64,000 nucleotides of DNA from JAKFWF01 sp963750535. GTDB taxonomy: Bacteria > Pseudomonadota > Alphaproteobacteria > Rhizobiales > Hyphomicrobiaceae. Every line of letters begins with the position of its first letter. The stretch's first letter is position 1. The stretch covers positions 1 through 64,000 of the forward strand of contig CAVVRF010000045.1 of assembly GCA_963750535.1 (NCBI GenBank). Direction: 5' to 3'. Below the pieces are notes generated by a model. It saw nothing but the letters and a program-made list of their open reading frames with translations, was not told where the DNA came from and did no database searches. Shown in pieces: positions 1 through 8,310 of the stretch. The translations under genes were made by a program, and so were the position numbers.

Positions 1-241
1 CGCAGAGAACCTGAAGTCGGCGCTCCTGGTGACGTCGGCAGGGCATATGCCGCGGGCCATGGCCGAGTTCCGACGGGCAGGGCTTCCTGTCATCGCATCG
101 ACAGCCAATGTGGTCGTCACCAACGAAAGTCAGGCCAGTATATTCGTGTGGTTGCCTAACGCCAGCGCCCTTGGCCTCACCTCTCGGGCAGCAAAAGAAT
201 GGGTGGGCTATTTGCGCTTCAAGGCGCGCGGATACCTGTAG
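1..241 (+). CDS. YdcF/ElyC/SanA-family (DUF218) protein, 3' end only
   Basis: The window opens inside this gene: the frame is open from base 2 to the stop at 239-241, giving about 79 C-terminal residues. The segment reads as the last part of a DUF218 domain: a beta strand SALLVTSAGHMPRA, then an amphipathic stretch FRRAGLPVIASTANV and a C-terminal helix ending KARGYL. In this family the TSAxHMxRA motif and a following hydrophobic strand form the core; members such as ElyC, SanA and YdcF are inner-membrane proteins linked to envelope or peptidoglycan homeostasis, without a settled catalytic activity. N-terminal membrane segments, if present, lie outside the window. The family call is good for this motif; the exact member cannot be decided. 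Confidence 0.75.
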   Translation, partial: AENLKSALLVTSAGHMPRAMAEFRRAGLPVIASTANVVVTNESQASIFVWLPNASALGLTSRAAKEWVGYLRFKARGYL

Positions 242-626
242 CCGTGACTACAATTGCGGTGGGCCGGACGCTTTTCGCCCGACCCACCGAGTGACGCCTC
301 GATGACGATACGCAGTCAACGTCGAGACGTTGAAGATCACTGGCGCCTACGCGGGACATGGCCACCGAATGATCAAAAACAACGTCAGCGCGAACCTCAT
401 TATTCCGATCGAAGCCACCATGGCTGTGGATAACCCAGTGTATCGTCAGGTCGTGCGTCGCAAGAGGCTGCACGCCAGCCCCGCGCCCTACGACAGCCCG
501 CTACGCCGCCGGTGTCTTGGGCATGCTGCCGACACTGCCAAGGTGGGAGGTTGTCAATGCGCCCACCATCGCGATGAACGTCGAGTTTAACCTACCCCTG
601 GAAGGAGTATGTCGATGCTGGGGGGC
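242..626. other. Non-coding gap left of the IS5-type element
   Basis: No convincing gene here. Short open frames exist on both strands but none has a ribosome-binding site or recognisable motif. A frame around 480-590 reads weakly protein-like and might be the remnant of a gene cut by the IS, but I do not recognise it. Confidence 0.4.
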
Positions 627-630
627 CTAA

Positions 631-1890
631 CAGGCTGTTGAACTTCTCGGCTGCTGACAGCTTTGAGCGAATATGATTCCGTTCGTGCTCCACGTCGAGG
701 GGGCTCGCCATGCGCGGATCGGATGTGACGTCGGGATCGCTGTTCTCCTACGTCGACCTCGAGCAACGGGTGCCGGCCAAGCATCCCCTGCGGGTGATCA
801 AGGGTATCGTCGACGACGTGCTGGTGTCGCTTGATGCCGAGTTCGAGCGGCTTTACGAGGGCACTGGCCGCCAGTCGATCGCGCCCGAGCGTCTGCTGCG
901 AGCCTCGCTGTTGCAGGCGTTCTACTCTGTGCGCTCCGAGCGCCAGCTCATGGAGCAGATGGACTACAACCTGTTGTTCCGCTGGTTCGTCGGCCTCGGC
1001 ATCGACGACCCCGTTTGGGACCACTCGACGTTCTCGAAGAACCGCGACCGCCTGCTCGATGCCGACGTCGCCGCGAAGTTTCTCGAAGCAGTGCTGCGCC
1101 ACCACAAAGTCAAACGCTTCCTGTCGGACGATCACTTCTCGGTCGACGGCACGCTGGTCGAGGCGTGGGCGTCGCTGAAGAGCTTCCGCGGCAACGACGA
1201 GCCGCCGGGGCGGGGCCGCAATGGCGATCGCGATTTCCAAGGCGAGAAGCGCGCCAACGAAACGCACGAGAGCAAAACCGATCCGGACGCCAAGCTGTTC
1301 CGCAAGGGCAAGAGCCAGCCCGCCAAGCTCTACTTCATGGGGCACGCGCTGATCGAGAACCGCCACGGCCTCGTCGTGCAGGCGGATGCGACGGCGGCGA
1401 CCGGCAAGGCCGAGCGACAGGCGGCTCTCGAGATGATCGACCGGCACGATCCAGGCTCTCAGCGCCGGCTCACGCTGGGTGCCGACAAGGGCTACGACAC
1501 GTCCGACTTCGTCGCCGATCTGAGACAGAAATGCGTGACGCCACACGTCGCAGCCAAGATCAAGGGCTCGGCAATCGACGGCCGAACCACGCGGCACGAG
1601 GGCTACAAGGTCAGCCAGCGCAAACGCAAGCTGGTCGAGGAGGCTTTCGGCTGGGGCAAGACGATCGCCGGCATGGCCAAGGTGAAAGTGCGTGGACTGG
1701 CGCGCGTCCGCTTCAAGTTCACGTTCGCGATGGCAGCCTACAATCTGATCCGGATGACGAGGCTGCTGGCAGCGGTGTAAAGCCGAGCGCGCAGATCAGA
1801 CAAACCCCAGCCACCGAACCGCGAATAATCACTCGTCGCAATGCGCCACCCAGGATACCGTTCTAACGAAGACCCAAGTTCAACAGCCTG
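631..1890 (+). mobile_element. Complete IS5-type insertion sequence, 1,260 bp
   Basis: The element is bounded by a perfect 15-bp terminal inverted repeat, CAGGCTGTTGAACTT at 631-645 and its reverse complement at 1876-1890. It carries one transposase (710-1780). The bases just outside are CTAA on the left (627-630) and CTAG on the right (1891-1894), matching the YTAR-type target preference of IS5-like elements with one mismatch between the two copies. The right flank is the stop codon of the qmcA-like gene on the minus strand, so the element inserted exactly at the end of that gene. Both ends and the transposase frame are intact, so it may be active or recently arrived. Confidence 0.88.
710..1780 (+). 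CDS. IS5-type DDE transposase
   Basis: A 356-residue transposase catalysing cut-and-paste movement of the surrounding element. Residues 1-115 match the InsH-type N-terminal domain (DUF772): note FSYVDLEQRVPAKHPLR and the HSTFSKNRDR signature near 105-113. Catalytic acidic residues of the DDE fold are visible as Asp146 in FSVDGTL, Asp259 in GADKGYD and Glu310/311 in LVEEAFGWGK. The insertion between the first and second Asp (about 160-200, rich in charged residues) is usual for this group. The ATG at 710 follows a GGGGGCTCGCC stretch that may act as a weak ribosome-binding site. The frame is complete, with no frameshift. IS5 family is secure; the subgroup is not assigned. Confidence 0.92.
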   Translation: MRGSDVTSGSLFSYVDLEQRVPAKHPLRVIKGIVDDVLVSLDAEFERLYEGTGRQSIAPERLLRASLLQAFYSVRSERQLMEQMDYNLLFRWFVGLGIDDPVWDHSTFSKNRDRLLDADVAAKFLEAVLRHHKVKRFLSDDHFSVDGTLVEAWASLKSFRGNDEPPGRGRNGDRDFQGEKRANETHESKTDPDAKLFRKGKSQPAKLYFMGHALIENRHGLVVQADATAATGKAERQAALEMIDRHDPGSQRRLTLGADKGYDTSDFVADLRQKCVTPHVAAKIKGSAIDGRTTRHEGYKVSQRKRKLVEEAFGWGKTIAGMAKVKVRGLARVRFKFTFAMAAYNLIRMTRLLAAV

Positions 1891-2884
1891 CTAGACGTGC
1901 GGCACCGAGCCGCGCGCGGCCGGCTTGGTCGGCGGCTTCGGCATCGTGTCGCCCGAGCCGCCGAATGCCTCGCCGGTGATCTGCGCCAGCCCGGCGAGCG
2001 AGCCGATCACGCTCGATGCGTCGAGCGGCATCATGATCACCTTCTGGTTGGGCGCCTTGGCCAGCGCCTCGAGCGCCTTCACGTAGTTGTTGGCGACGAA
2101 GTAGTTGATCGCCTGGACGTTGCCTTCCGAGATCGCCAACGAGACCATGCGGGTTGCTTCCGCCTCGGCCTGGGCGGCACGCTCGCGCGCCTCGGCGTCG
2201 CGGAAGGCGGCTTCCTTGCGGCCCTCGGCGGAGAGCATGACGGCCTGCTTCTCGCCTTCCGCCTTCAGGATCGCGGCCGCCCGCATGCCTTCCGAACTCG
2301 AGCACGAGCGCGCGCTTCTCGCGCTCGGCCTTCATCTGGCGAGCCATGCTGTCGACGAGATCGCGCGGCGGCTCGATGTCCTTGATCTCGATGCGGGTGA
2401 CCTTGATGCCCCAGGCTTCGGTCGCGGCATCGACCACATGCAGCAGACGGGTATTGATCTTGTCGCGATTGGACAGCAGCTCGTCGAGGTCCATCGAGCC
2501 CATGACCGTGCGGATGTTGGTCATGGTCAGGTTGATGATCGATGGCTCGAGCGAATTGACCTCGTATGACGCCTTGGCGGCGTTCAGCACCTGGTAGAAG
2601 GCGACGCCGTCGACGCGTACCATGGCGTTGTCGCGAGTGATGATGTCCTGCGAGGGGATATCCATCACCTGCTCTTTCATATTCATCCTGGAGCCGACCC
2701 GCTCCATCACCGGGATCAGGATGTGGAGGCCCGGCGTCAACGTCCGGGTGTAGCGGCCGAAATTCTCGACCGTCCAGTTGTAGCCTTGTGGCACGACCTT
2801 GACCGTCGCCCACAACGCGGCGGCGCACAGGACGATCAGCGCGAAACCGAATACTTCTAAACCTGCTGGAAGAATGGCGGCCAT
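1891..2884 (-). CDS. qmcA: SPFH/stomatin-family membrane protein QmcA-like, frameshifted
   Basis: Membrane-anchored SPFH/band-7 protein of the QmcA/paraslipin type, thought to scaffold membrane microdomains or protease complexes. The ATG at 2884 has GGGAG six bases upstream. A single N-terminal membrane helix (about residues 8-25) is followed by VPQGYNWTVENFGRY and the SPFH core, including DIPSQDIITRDNA and the KVTRIEIKDIEPP helix entry. The frame breaks near 2292-2296: the first frame ends its homology at KRALVLE and a second frame resumes with GMRAAAILKAEGEKQ to the stop at 1891. Removing one T from GAGTTCGG would restore E-S-E-G-M-R and a protein of about 330 residues. Whether this is a sequencing error or a real lesion is open. 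The stop codon TAG forms part of the IS5 target site. Confidence 0.8.
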
Positions 2885-3024
2885 GGGCGGCTCCCGGGTT
2901 GAAACGGCTCGGCGCTCGGTTAAATGGGCGCGGCCGTCCCGATTTGAAGCCAAATTCAACAATTAGCCGTAAATAAAAATAGAAATCGCCGTCCCGAATT
3001 GCGCCTCAATTGTTTATGCTCGAG

Positions 3025-3726
3025 TTAATCTTTGCGGGTTGCTGCGGCGGCCGTACCATGACGCACCGCGGCGACCAGCAGAATATAAAGCACCACGGCG
3101 TTGAGCACATGCCAGGCTGCATGCGTGCCCGAGCGCCAGCCGGGTTGTATGAGGGTTCCCGGACACGCCGCCATGTCGATCGAGCGAAACAACAGCGAGA
3201 CGGCAAAAACACCGGACGCCTGCAGCAGCGCACGGCCGGCCGGGTGTCCTCTGCGAGCGATCGCGATGCCGACGACCGCCAGCGCCAGGAGCGCCGGCAG
3301 ATAGCCGAGCGAGCCGTTGACACACGGCCGGCCGCCGCAAGTTGCGCTTGCCGACAAGGCGGCGAGGCTGAGAAACGCCACCAGCGCCGCCGCCACGACT
3401 ATTGGTCTGCACCCCACATATCGCCGCAGCGCAAATGCCAGATAGGCGAGCATGAAGACGCCGATCGGCCCGCTATCGGCGACGCGTGCCCAGCGCGTCG
3501 CCAGGGTGTGAAACAGGAAGCTGCCGATGCCGATCGCCAATACCAGCCCGACCAGGGCCAATTCGATGGCGCCGCCATTTCCGCGCGGTGCTTCTTTCCA
3601 TTTCCGATAAGCGAATGCGGCGGCGATGAGAAAAGCTGCATTCGAGATCGCATTGAGCGGCTCGGCCCAGAAGCCGGGATCGGTGCCGCGCTCGCAATAG
3701 GCGAAGATCTGATCGGACCACGACAT
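3025..3726 (-). CDS. Ceramidase-like polytopic membrane protein (CREST superfamily)
   Basis: A 233-residue integral membrane protein with about seven hydrophobic helices. It resembles alkaline ceramidases, membrane zinc hydrolases that cleave an amide bond in lipids. The expected metal and catalytic residues are placed as in that superfamily: His73 in SFLFHT, Asp84 in VADSG, and His202 and His206 in THAAWHVLN near the C-terminus. The N-terminus MSWSDQIFAYCERG resembles bacterial members. An in-frame GTG 45 bases upstream (3771) would add 15 residues, but I prefer the ATG at 3726 because homologous sequence begins there. Neither start has a strong ribosome-binding site. Bacterial substrates are mostly untested, so the family is firm and the reaction is inferred. 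Confidence 0.8.
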   Translation of the reverse strand: MSWSDQIFAYCERGTDPGFWAEPLNAISNAAFLIAAAFAYRKWKEAPRGNGGAIELALVGLVLAIGIGSFLFHTLATRWARVADSGPIGVFMLAYLAFALRRYVGCRPIVVAAALVAFLSLAALSASATCGGRPCVNGSLGYLPALLALAVVGIAIARRGHPAGRALLQASGVFAVSLLFRSIDMAACPGTLIQPGWRSGTHAAWHVLNAVVLYILLVAAVRHGTAAAATRKD

Positions 3727-3904
3727 CGGCGCGGACGTTGTCAGGACTTCACAACCGCGCTGTGACGCCACCGCGTGAATTGGTCGAGGCCCATGGGGCG
3801 TGCTCTCCGAGGCTAGGAATTTCCGCGTCGAAGGCTATCATCGGGCCGCCCGAAGGCATACTCAATCGTCCACAGTCGCCGGACCACGACACAGAGCCAC
3901 TTTC

Positions 3905-4942
3905 ATGCGCGCCATCGTCATTCACGCCGCCAAGGACCTCAGGATCGAGGATCGCGAGGTCGCCGGGCTTGGTCCGTCCGAGGTCGAGGTCCGCATCGAG
4001 ACTGGCGGCATCTGCGGCTCGGACCTGCACTATTACCAGCACGGCGGCTTTGGCACGGTCCGCGTCAAGGAGCCGATGATCCTCGGCCACGAGGTCGGTG
4101 GCAGGATCGCCGGCATCGGCAGCGCCGTCACACATCTGCAAGTCGGACAGCGTGTCGCCGTCAATCCCAGCCGGCCGTGCGGTCGATGCGGCTATTGCCA
4201 GCAGGGCCAGCAGCAGCATTGCCTCGACATGCGCTTCTACGGCAGCGCCATGCGTTTCCCCCATATCCAGGGAGCGTTCCGCGAGGTCCTCGTTACCAGC
4301 GCCGCCCAGTGCATTCCGGTCGCCGATGGCATGACCGCGGCGGAGGCGGCGATGGCCGAGCCGCTCGCCGTCTGCCTGCATGCCGGGCGGCAGGCCGGAC
4401 CATTGCTCGGTCGCCGCGTACTTGTCACCGGCTCGGGGCCGATCGGTGTGCTGTGCATGCTCGTTGCGCGCCGCGCCGGCGCCGCCGAGATCGTCGCCAC
4501 CGACATCGCCGACGCGCCGCTGCGGATCGCCGGCCAGCTCGCGGCCGATCGCACGATAAACGTCGCCACGACGCCCGACGCGCTGGCGCCCTATGCCGCC
4601 GACAAGGGCTCGTTCGACGTGTTGTTCGAGGCGTCCGGCAACAGCCAGGCACTGGCCGCCGCCTTCGACATTCTGAAGCCGCGCGGCATCGTGGTGCAGG
4701 TCGGCATCGGCGGCGGCCAGGCAACCCTGCCGCTCAACACCGTGGTGGCCAAGGAGCTGGAACTGCGCGGCACCTTCCGCTTCCACGAGGAGTACGCGCT
4801 GGCGGTCGAGCTGATGGGCAAGGGCCTGATCGACGTGAAGCCGCTGGTGACCGCGAGCATGCCGCTCGACCGCGCCGTCGAGGCGTTCGAGCTCGCCGGC
4901 GACCGTTCACGGGCGATGAAAGTGCAACTGGTTTTCGGCTGA
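3905..4942 (+). CDS. idnD: Zinc-type alcohol dehydrogenase, L-idonate 5-dehydrogenase-like
   Basis: A 345-residue medium-chain dehydrogenase, predicted to oxidise a sugar acid (L-idonate to 5-ketogluconate) with NAD(P)+. Catalytic zinc ligands are Cys37 in GICGSDLHYY and His62-Glu63 in GHEVGG; structural zinc is bound by Cys92, Cys95, Cys98 and Cys106 in PCGRCGYCQQGQQQHC. The nucleotide-binding glycine motif is GSGPIG near residue 176. LHYYQHGGFG after the first cysteine is typical of IdnD rather than sorbitol or threonine dehydrogenase. The ATG at 3905 is chosen because the conserved strand MRAIVIHAAKDLR starts there. The urate-enzyme gene begins 11 bases after its stop and is likely co-transcribed. 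The substrate is inferred from similarity only. Confidence 0.85.
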   Translation: MRAIVIHAAKDLRIEDREVAGLGPSEVEVRIETGGICGSDLHYYQHGGFGTVRVKEPMILGHEVGGRIAGIGSAVTHLQVGQRVAVNPSRPCGRCGYCQQGQQQHCLDMRFYGSAMRFPHIQGAFREVLVTSAAQCIPVADGMTAAEAAMAEPLAVCLHAGRQAGPLLGRRVLVTGSGPIGVLCMLVARRAGAAEIVATDIADAPLRIAGQLAADRTINVATTPDALAPYAADKGSFDVLFEASGNSQALAAAFDILKPRGIVVQVGIGGGQATLPLNTVVAKELELRGTFRFHEEYALAVELMGKGLIDVKPLVTASMPLDRAVEAFELAGDRSRAMKVQLVFG

Positions 4943-4953
4943 GGAACGCGTCC

Positions 4954-5838
4954 ATGCCGTCGGTTTCCCTCGATCAGCTGAACGCCATGCCGCCGGCCGA
5001 GTTCACCGCCGCGCTCGCCGGGATCTTCGAGCACAGCCCGTGGGTTGCCGAGGCGGCGGCCGCGAAGCGCCCATTCGCCACGATCGCCGCATTGCACGAC
5101 GCGATGCTCGCTGCCGTTCGCGCCCGGCCGGAAACGGAGCAGATCGCGTTCCTGCGCGGCCACCCCGAGCTCGCCGGGCTAGAGGCCCGCGCCGGCGCGC
5201 TCACCGCCGACAGCACCCGCGAGCAGGCCGGCCTCGGCCTCGCCGATCTGCCGCGGACCGATGCCGAGCAGTTCGCCGCGCTCAACGCGGCCTATGACAA
5301 GCGCTTCGGATTTCCGTTCATCATCTGTGTGCGCCATCATACACGCGATGCGATCCTGCAGCGCTTCGAACGTCGCCTCGGCAACGATGCCGCCACCGAG
5401 AAGGCGAACGCGCTCGCCGAGATCGCGGCGATCACCCGGCTGCGGCTCGTGGCAAAAGTTTCAGGGCCGGGCGCGCCCAAGACCGACGGCCGCCTGTCGA
5501 CGCACGTGCTCGACACCGTCAGTGGACGACCGGCATCTGGCGTGCGGATCGAGCTCAGCGAAATCGGTCCGCGTGGCGACGGCAAAATCGCGTCGACCGT
5601 AACCAACAACGACGGCCGCACCGACGCACCGTTGATCGGCGGAGCGCCGTTGCGCATCGGGAGCTACGAGTTGCAGTTCCACATCGGCGACTATTTCAAG
5701 CGATCCGGCACGCCCGCCGCCGACCCCGCCTACCTCGACATCGTGCCAATCCGCTTCCAGATCGCCGAGCCCACCGGCCACTATCATGTGCCCCTGCTGG
5801 CCTCACCCTGGAGCTACACGACCTACCGCGGCAGCTGA
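4954..5838 (+). CDS. uraD-uraH: Bifunctional OHCU decarboxylase / 5-hydroxyisourate hydrolase
   Basis: A 294-residue fusion of the two enzymes that act after urate oxidase. Residues 1-165 are a UraD domain, decarboxylating 2-oxo-4-hydroxy-4-carboxy-5-ureidoimidazoline to S-allantoin; catalytic His70 lies in RGHPELAG and Glu90 in STREQAGLG, followed by IICVRHHTRDAIL and the C-terminal helix AEIAAITRLRL. Residues 178-294 are a UraH/transthyretin-like domain hydrolysing 5-hydroxyisourate: LSTHVLDTVSGRPA, TNNDGRTDAP and the signature C-terminus YRGS. The same order occurs in plant allantoin synthase and in some bacteria. It begins 11 bases after the idnD-like gene. No urate oxidase or allantoinase is in the window, so upstream and downstream steps must be encoded elsewhere. 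Confidence 0.93.
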   Translation: MPSVSLDQLNAMPPAEFTAALAGIFEHSPWVAEAAAAKRPFATIAALHDAMLAAVRARPETEQIAFLRGHPELAGLEARAGALTADSTREQAGLGLADLPRTDAEQFAALNAAYDKRFGFPFIICVRHHTRDAILQRFERRLGNDAATEKANALAEIAAITRLRLVAKVSGPGAPKTDGRLSTHVLDTVSGRPASGVRIELSEIGPRGDGKIASTVTNNDGRTDAPLIGGAPLRIGSYELQFHIGDYFKRSGTPAADPAYLDIVPIRFQIAEPTGHYHVPLLASPWSYTTYRGS

Positions 5839-5956
5839 GCGGCGGATGGCCGATCCACGCGCGCCAGTCACATCTTGTCTTTCACGGGCATTTGACTGAA
5901 AGTGCCCGCCAACGGGCCACCAGACCCGTACCCAGGGAATGCCAAGGAGAACTCAC

Positions 5957-7285
5957 ATGGCTAAGAAATTCGGGGTGAGCCGGCGCACGTTCGTGGCCGG
6001 TGCAGGCGCGGCAGCGGGCTCGGGCCTGATCCCCATTCCGGCCGCGTGGGCCGCCGTCGACTACAAGAAATATGCCGGCACCAAGCTCGAGGCCATCCTG
6101 GCCAAGGGGCCGCGGGGCGACCTGCTGCAGAGGCACGCCAAGGAATTCACCGAGCTCACCGGCATCATCGTCGAATCGGAGCAGATTCCGGAGCAGCAGC
6201 AGCGCCAGAAGGCGGTGATCGAACTCGCCTCCGGCAAACCGAGCTTCGACGTCATCCATATCAGCTATCACGTGCAGAAGCGGCAGTTCGAGAAGGCCGG
6301 CTGGCTCGCCGACCTCACGCCGTTCATGAAGAACCCGAGCCTCACCGGGCCCGACCTCGTCGAAAGCGACTTCTCCGCCGCCGGCCTCTCCTACGCCAAG
6401 AACGACAAGGGGCAGATGTTGTCGCTGCCGTGGTCGGTCGACTACTTCATCCTCTACTACAACAAGGAAATCTTCGAGAAGAACAAGGTATCGGTCCCGA
6501 AGACCCTCGACGAGATGAACGAGCTCGCCGTCAAGCTCACCGACGAGAAGGCCGGCATCCACGGCTATGTCGGGCGCGGGCTGAAGAACGCCAACATGAC
6601 GCTGTGGACCAACTACTTCCTCAACTACGGCGGCGAGTTCCTCGACGGCAAGGGCAACATTCTGACCGACGGCCCCGAAGCGGTCGAGGCCACCAAGTGC
6701 TATGTCCGCTCCAACAAGTCCTCGCCTCCGGGCGTTGCCGGCTTCAATTGGATGGAGTCGCTGGCGAGCTTCGCGCAAGGCCGCGCGGCGATGTGGGTCG
6801 ACGGCGTCGGCTGGGCGCCGGGCGTCGAGAATCCGAACTCGTCGCGCGTCGTCGGCAAGGTCGGCTATGCCATGGTGCCGGCGGGCCCGAAGGGGAGCTA
6901 CTCGGCAACCTACGGCGATGGCATCGGCATCCCGGCCGCCGGCAAGAACAAGGAAGCGGCGTTTCTTTATTGCCAGTGGGCGGTCTCCAAGCAGATGGGC
7001 TCACGGCTCCTGCAGGCGGGCGGTGGCGTGCCGTTCCGCAACTCGGTGCTCAATGACCCTGAGACGCGCGCCGGCGTGAAGCTGCCGAAGGAGTGGCTGC
7101 AGTCGGTGATCGACGCGGCCAAGATCAGCAAGCTCGGCCTGCCGGTGATCATCCCGGTCGCGGAGTTCCGCGACATCGTCGGCGCCGCCGTCACCGCGAC
7201 GCTCTCGGGCGCCGATCCGGCCACCGAGCTGAAGAAGGCGCACGAGCAGTTCCGCCCGATCCTGGAACGCAGCGAGAAGGCCTGA
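5957..7285 (+). CDS. Sugar-type ABC transporter substrate-binding protein, Tat-exported
   Basis: A 442-residue periplasmic solute-binding protein of the family-1 extracellular type (MalE/UgpB-like). The N-terminus has a twin-arginine signal (SRRTFVAG, residues 8-15) and a cleavage region near AAWAA. Body motifs such as LPWSVDYFILYYNKEIFE and FAQGRAAMWVDG are typical of carbohydrate binders. AAGGAG at 5943-5948 sits eight bases before the ATG at 5957; an upstream in-frame codon at 5939 precedes this site and is not the start. Two permease genes follow. The solute cannot be read from sequence; the neighbouring sugar-acid dehydrogenase makes a carbohydrate or sugar acid a reasonable guess. Confidence 0.88.
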   Translation: MAKKFGVSRRTFVAGAGAAAGSGLIPIPAAWAAVDYKKYAGTKLEAILAKGPRGDLLQRHAKEFTELTGIIVESEQIPEQQQRQKAVIELASGKPSFDVIHISYHVQKRQFEKAGWLADLTPFMKNPSLTGPDLVESDFSAAGLSYAKNDKGQMLSLPWSVDYFILYYNKEIFEKNKVSVPKTLDEMNELAVKLTDEKAGIHGYVGRGLKNANMTLWTNYFLNYGGEFLDGKGNILTDGPEAVEATKCYVRSNKSSPPGVAGFNWMESLASFAQGRAAMWVDGVGWAPGVENPNSSRVVGKVGYAMVPAGPKGSYSATYGDGIGIPAAGKNKEAAFLYCQWAVSKQMGSRLLQAGGGVPFRNSVLNDPETRAGVKLPKEWLQSVIDAAKISKLGLPVIIPVAEFRDIVGAAVTATLSGADPATELKKAHEQFRPILERSEKA

Positions 7286-7365
7286 TCCCAGCACGAGCCA
7301 TGTTGCCGGGCCGCCTCGCGTGGGCGCGCCCGGCAATCTGCCAATCGCGAGGCGCTCTCTAGAAA

Positions 7366-8310
7366 ATGGATGCTGAAGTAAAGCCCGTTCAGGTTCCAGC
7401 CCCCGCCGCCGCCATCGCGGACGAAGCTGGCCAATGGCGGCCGCCGTCGTATTGGCCGTTCGTGGCTCCGGCGATGATCGTCGTGCTCGCGGTCATCGTA
7501 TTCCCGTGGCTGTTCACGATCTGGATGAGCATGAGCGAATGGAAGGTCGGCCAGCCGACCAAATTCGTCGGGCTCGCCAACTACCTGCGGCTGCCCAACG
7601 ACCCGCGCTTCGTCGAGGCGATCTGGCACACGCTGGTCTATACGACGCTGTCGGTGCTGCTGCCGGTGGTGCTCGGAACGTTCTCGGCCGTGGTGTTCCA
7701 TCAGAGGTTTCCGCTGCGCGGCTTTCTGCGCGGCCTCTTCATCATGCCGATGATGGCGACCCCGGTCGCCATCGCGCTGATCTGGACCATGATGTTCCAC
7801 CCGCAGCTGGGCGTGCTCAATTATCTGCTCTCGCTGGTCGGCATCGGGCCGCAGCTTTGGGTGTTCCACCCCGCGACCGTGATCCCTTCGCTGGTTCTCG
7901 TCGAGACCTGGCAGTGGACCCCGCTCGTCATGCTGATCGTGCTCGGCGGTCTCGCCGCGATCCCGTCGGAGCCGTATGAAAGCGCGGTGATCGACGGCGC
8001 CAGCGTCTGGCAAATGTTCCGCTACATCACGCTGCCGCTGATCACGCCGTTCCTGTTCATTGCGGCGATGATCCGCATGATCGACGCCGTGAAGGCATTC
8101 GACATCATCTTCGCGATCACCCAGGGCGGCCCGGGGTCCGCGTCCGAGACGATCAACGTCTACCTGTACAGCGTGGCGTTCGTCTACTACGACATCGGCT
8201 ACGGCTCGGCGATCGCGCTGGTGTTCTTCGTCATCATCGTCATGCTTGCCGCGATCATGCTTTACGCGCGCCAGCGCATGCACTGGAACGAAGCCGGGGG
8301 CGGCGCATGA
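7366..8310 (+). CDS. ABC transporter permease, MalF/UgpA type
   Basis: A 314-residue inner-membrane permease with six or so hydrophobic helices and the MalF-type N-terminal segment (PSYWPFVAPAMIVVLAVIVF). The cytoplasmic EAA-like loop that contacts the ATPase is present as YESAVIDGASVWQMFRYI with ITLPL. It is the first of two permeases; its stop overlaps the next start by four bases (ATGA at 8307-8310), implying translational coupling. It begins 80 bases after the binding-protein gene. The matching nucleotide-binding subunit is not encoded in this window, so it presumably pairs with an ATPase encoded elsewhere, as is common for UgpC/MsmK-type subunits shared between sugar importers. Confidence 0.88.
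   Translation: MDAEVKPVQVPAPAAAIADEAGQWRPPSYWPFVAPAMIVVLAVIVFPWLFTIWMSMSEWKVGQPTKFVGLANYLRLPNDPRFVEAIWHTLVYTTLSVLLPVVLGTFSAVVFHQRFPLRGFLRGLFIMPMMATPVAIALIWTMMFHPQLGVLNYLLSLVGIGPQLWVFHPATVIPSLVLVETWQWTPLVMLIVLGGLAAIPSEPYESAVIDGASVWQMFRYITLPLITPFLFIAAMIRMIDAVKAFDIIFAITQGGPGSASETINVYLYSVAFVYYDIGYGSAIALVFFVIIVMLAAIMLYARQRMHWNEAGGGA

Noticed and set aside
330..590. An 86-codon forward frame left of the IS5-type element
   Set aside because: No ribosome-binding site, no recognisable motif, and composition typical of random frames.
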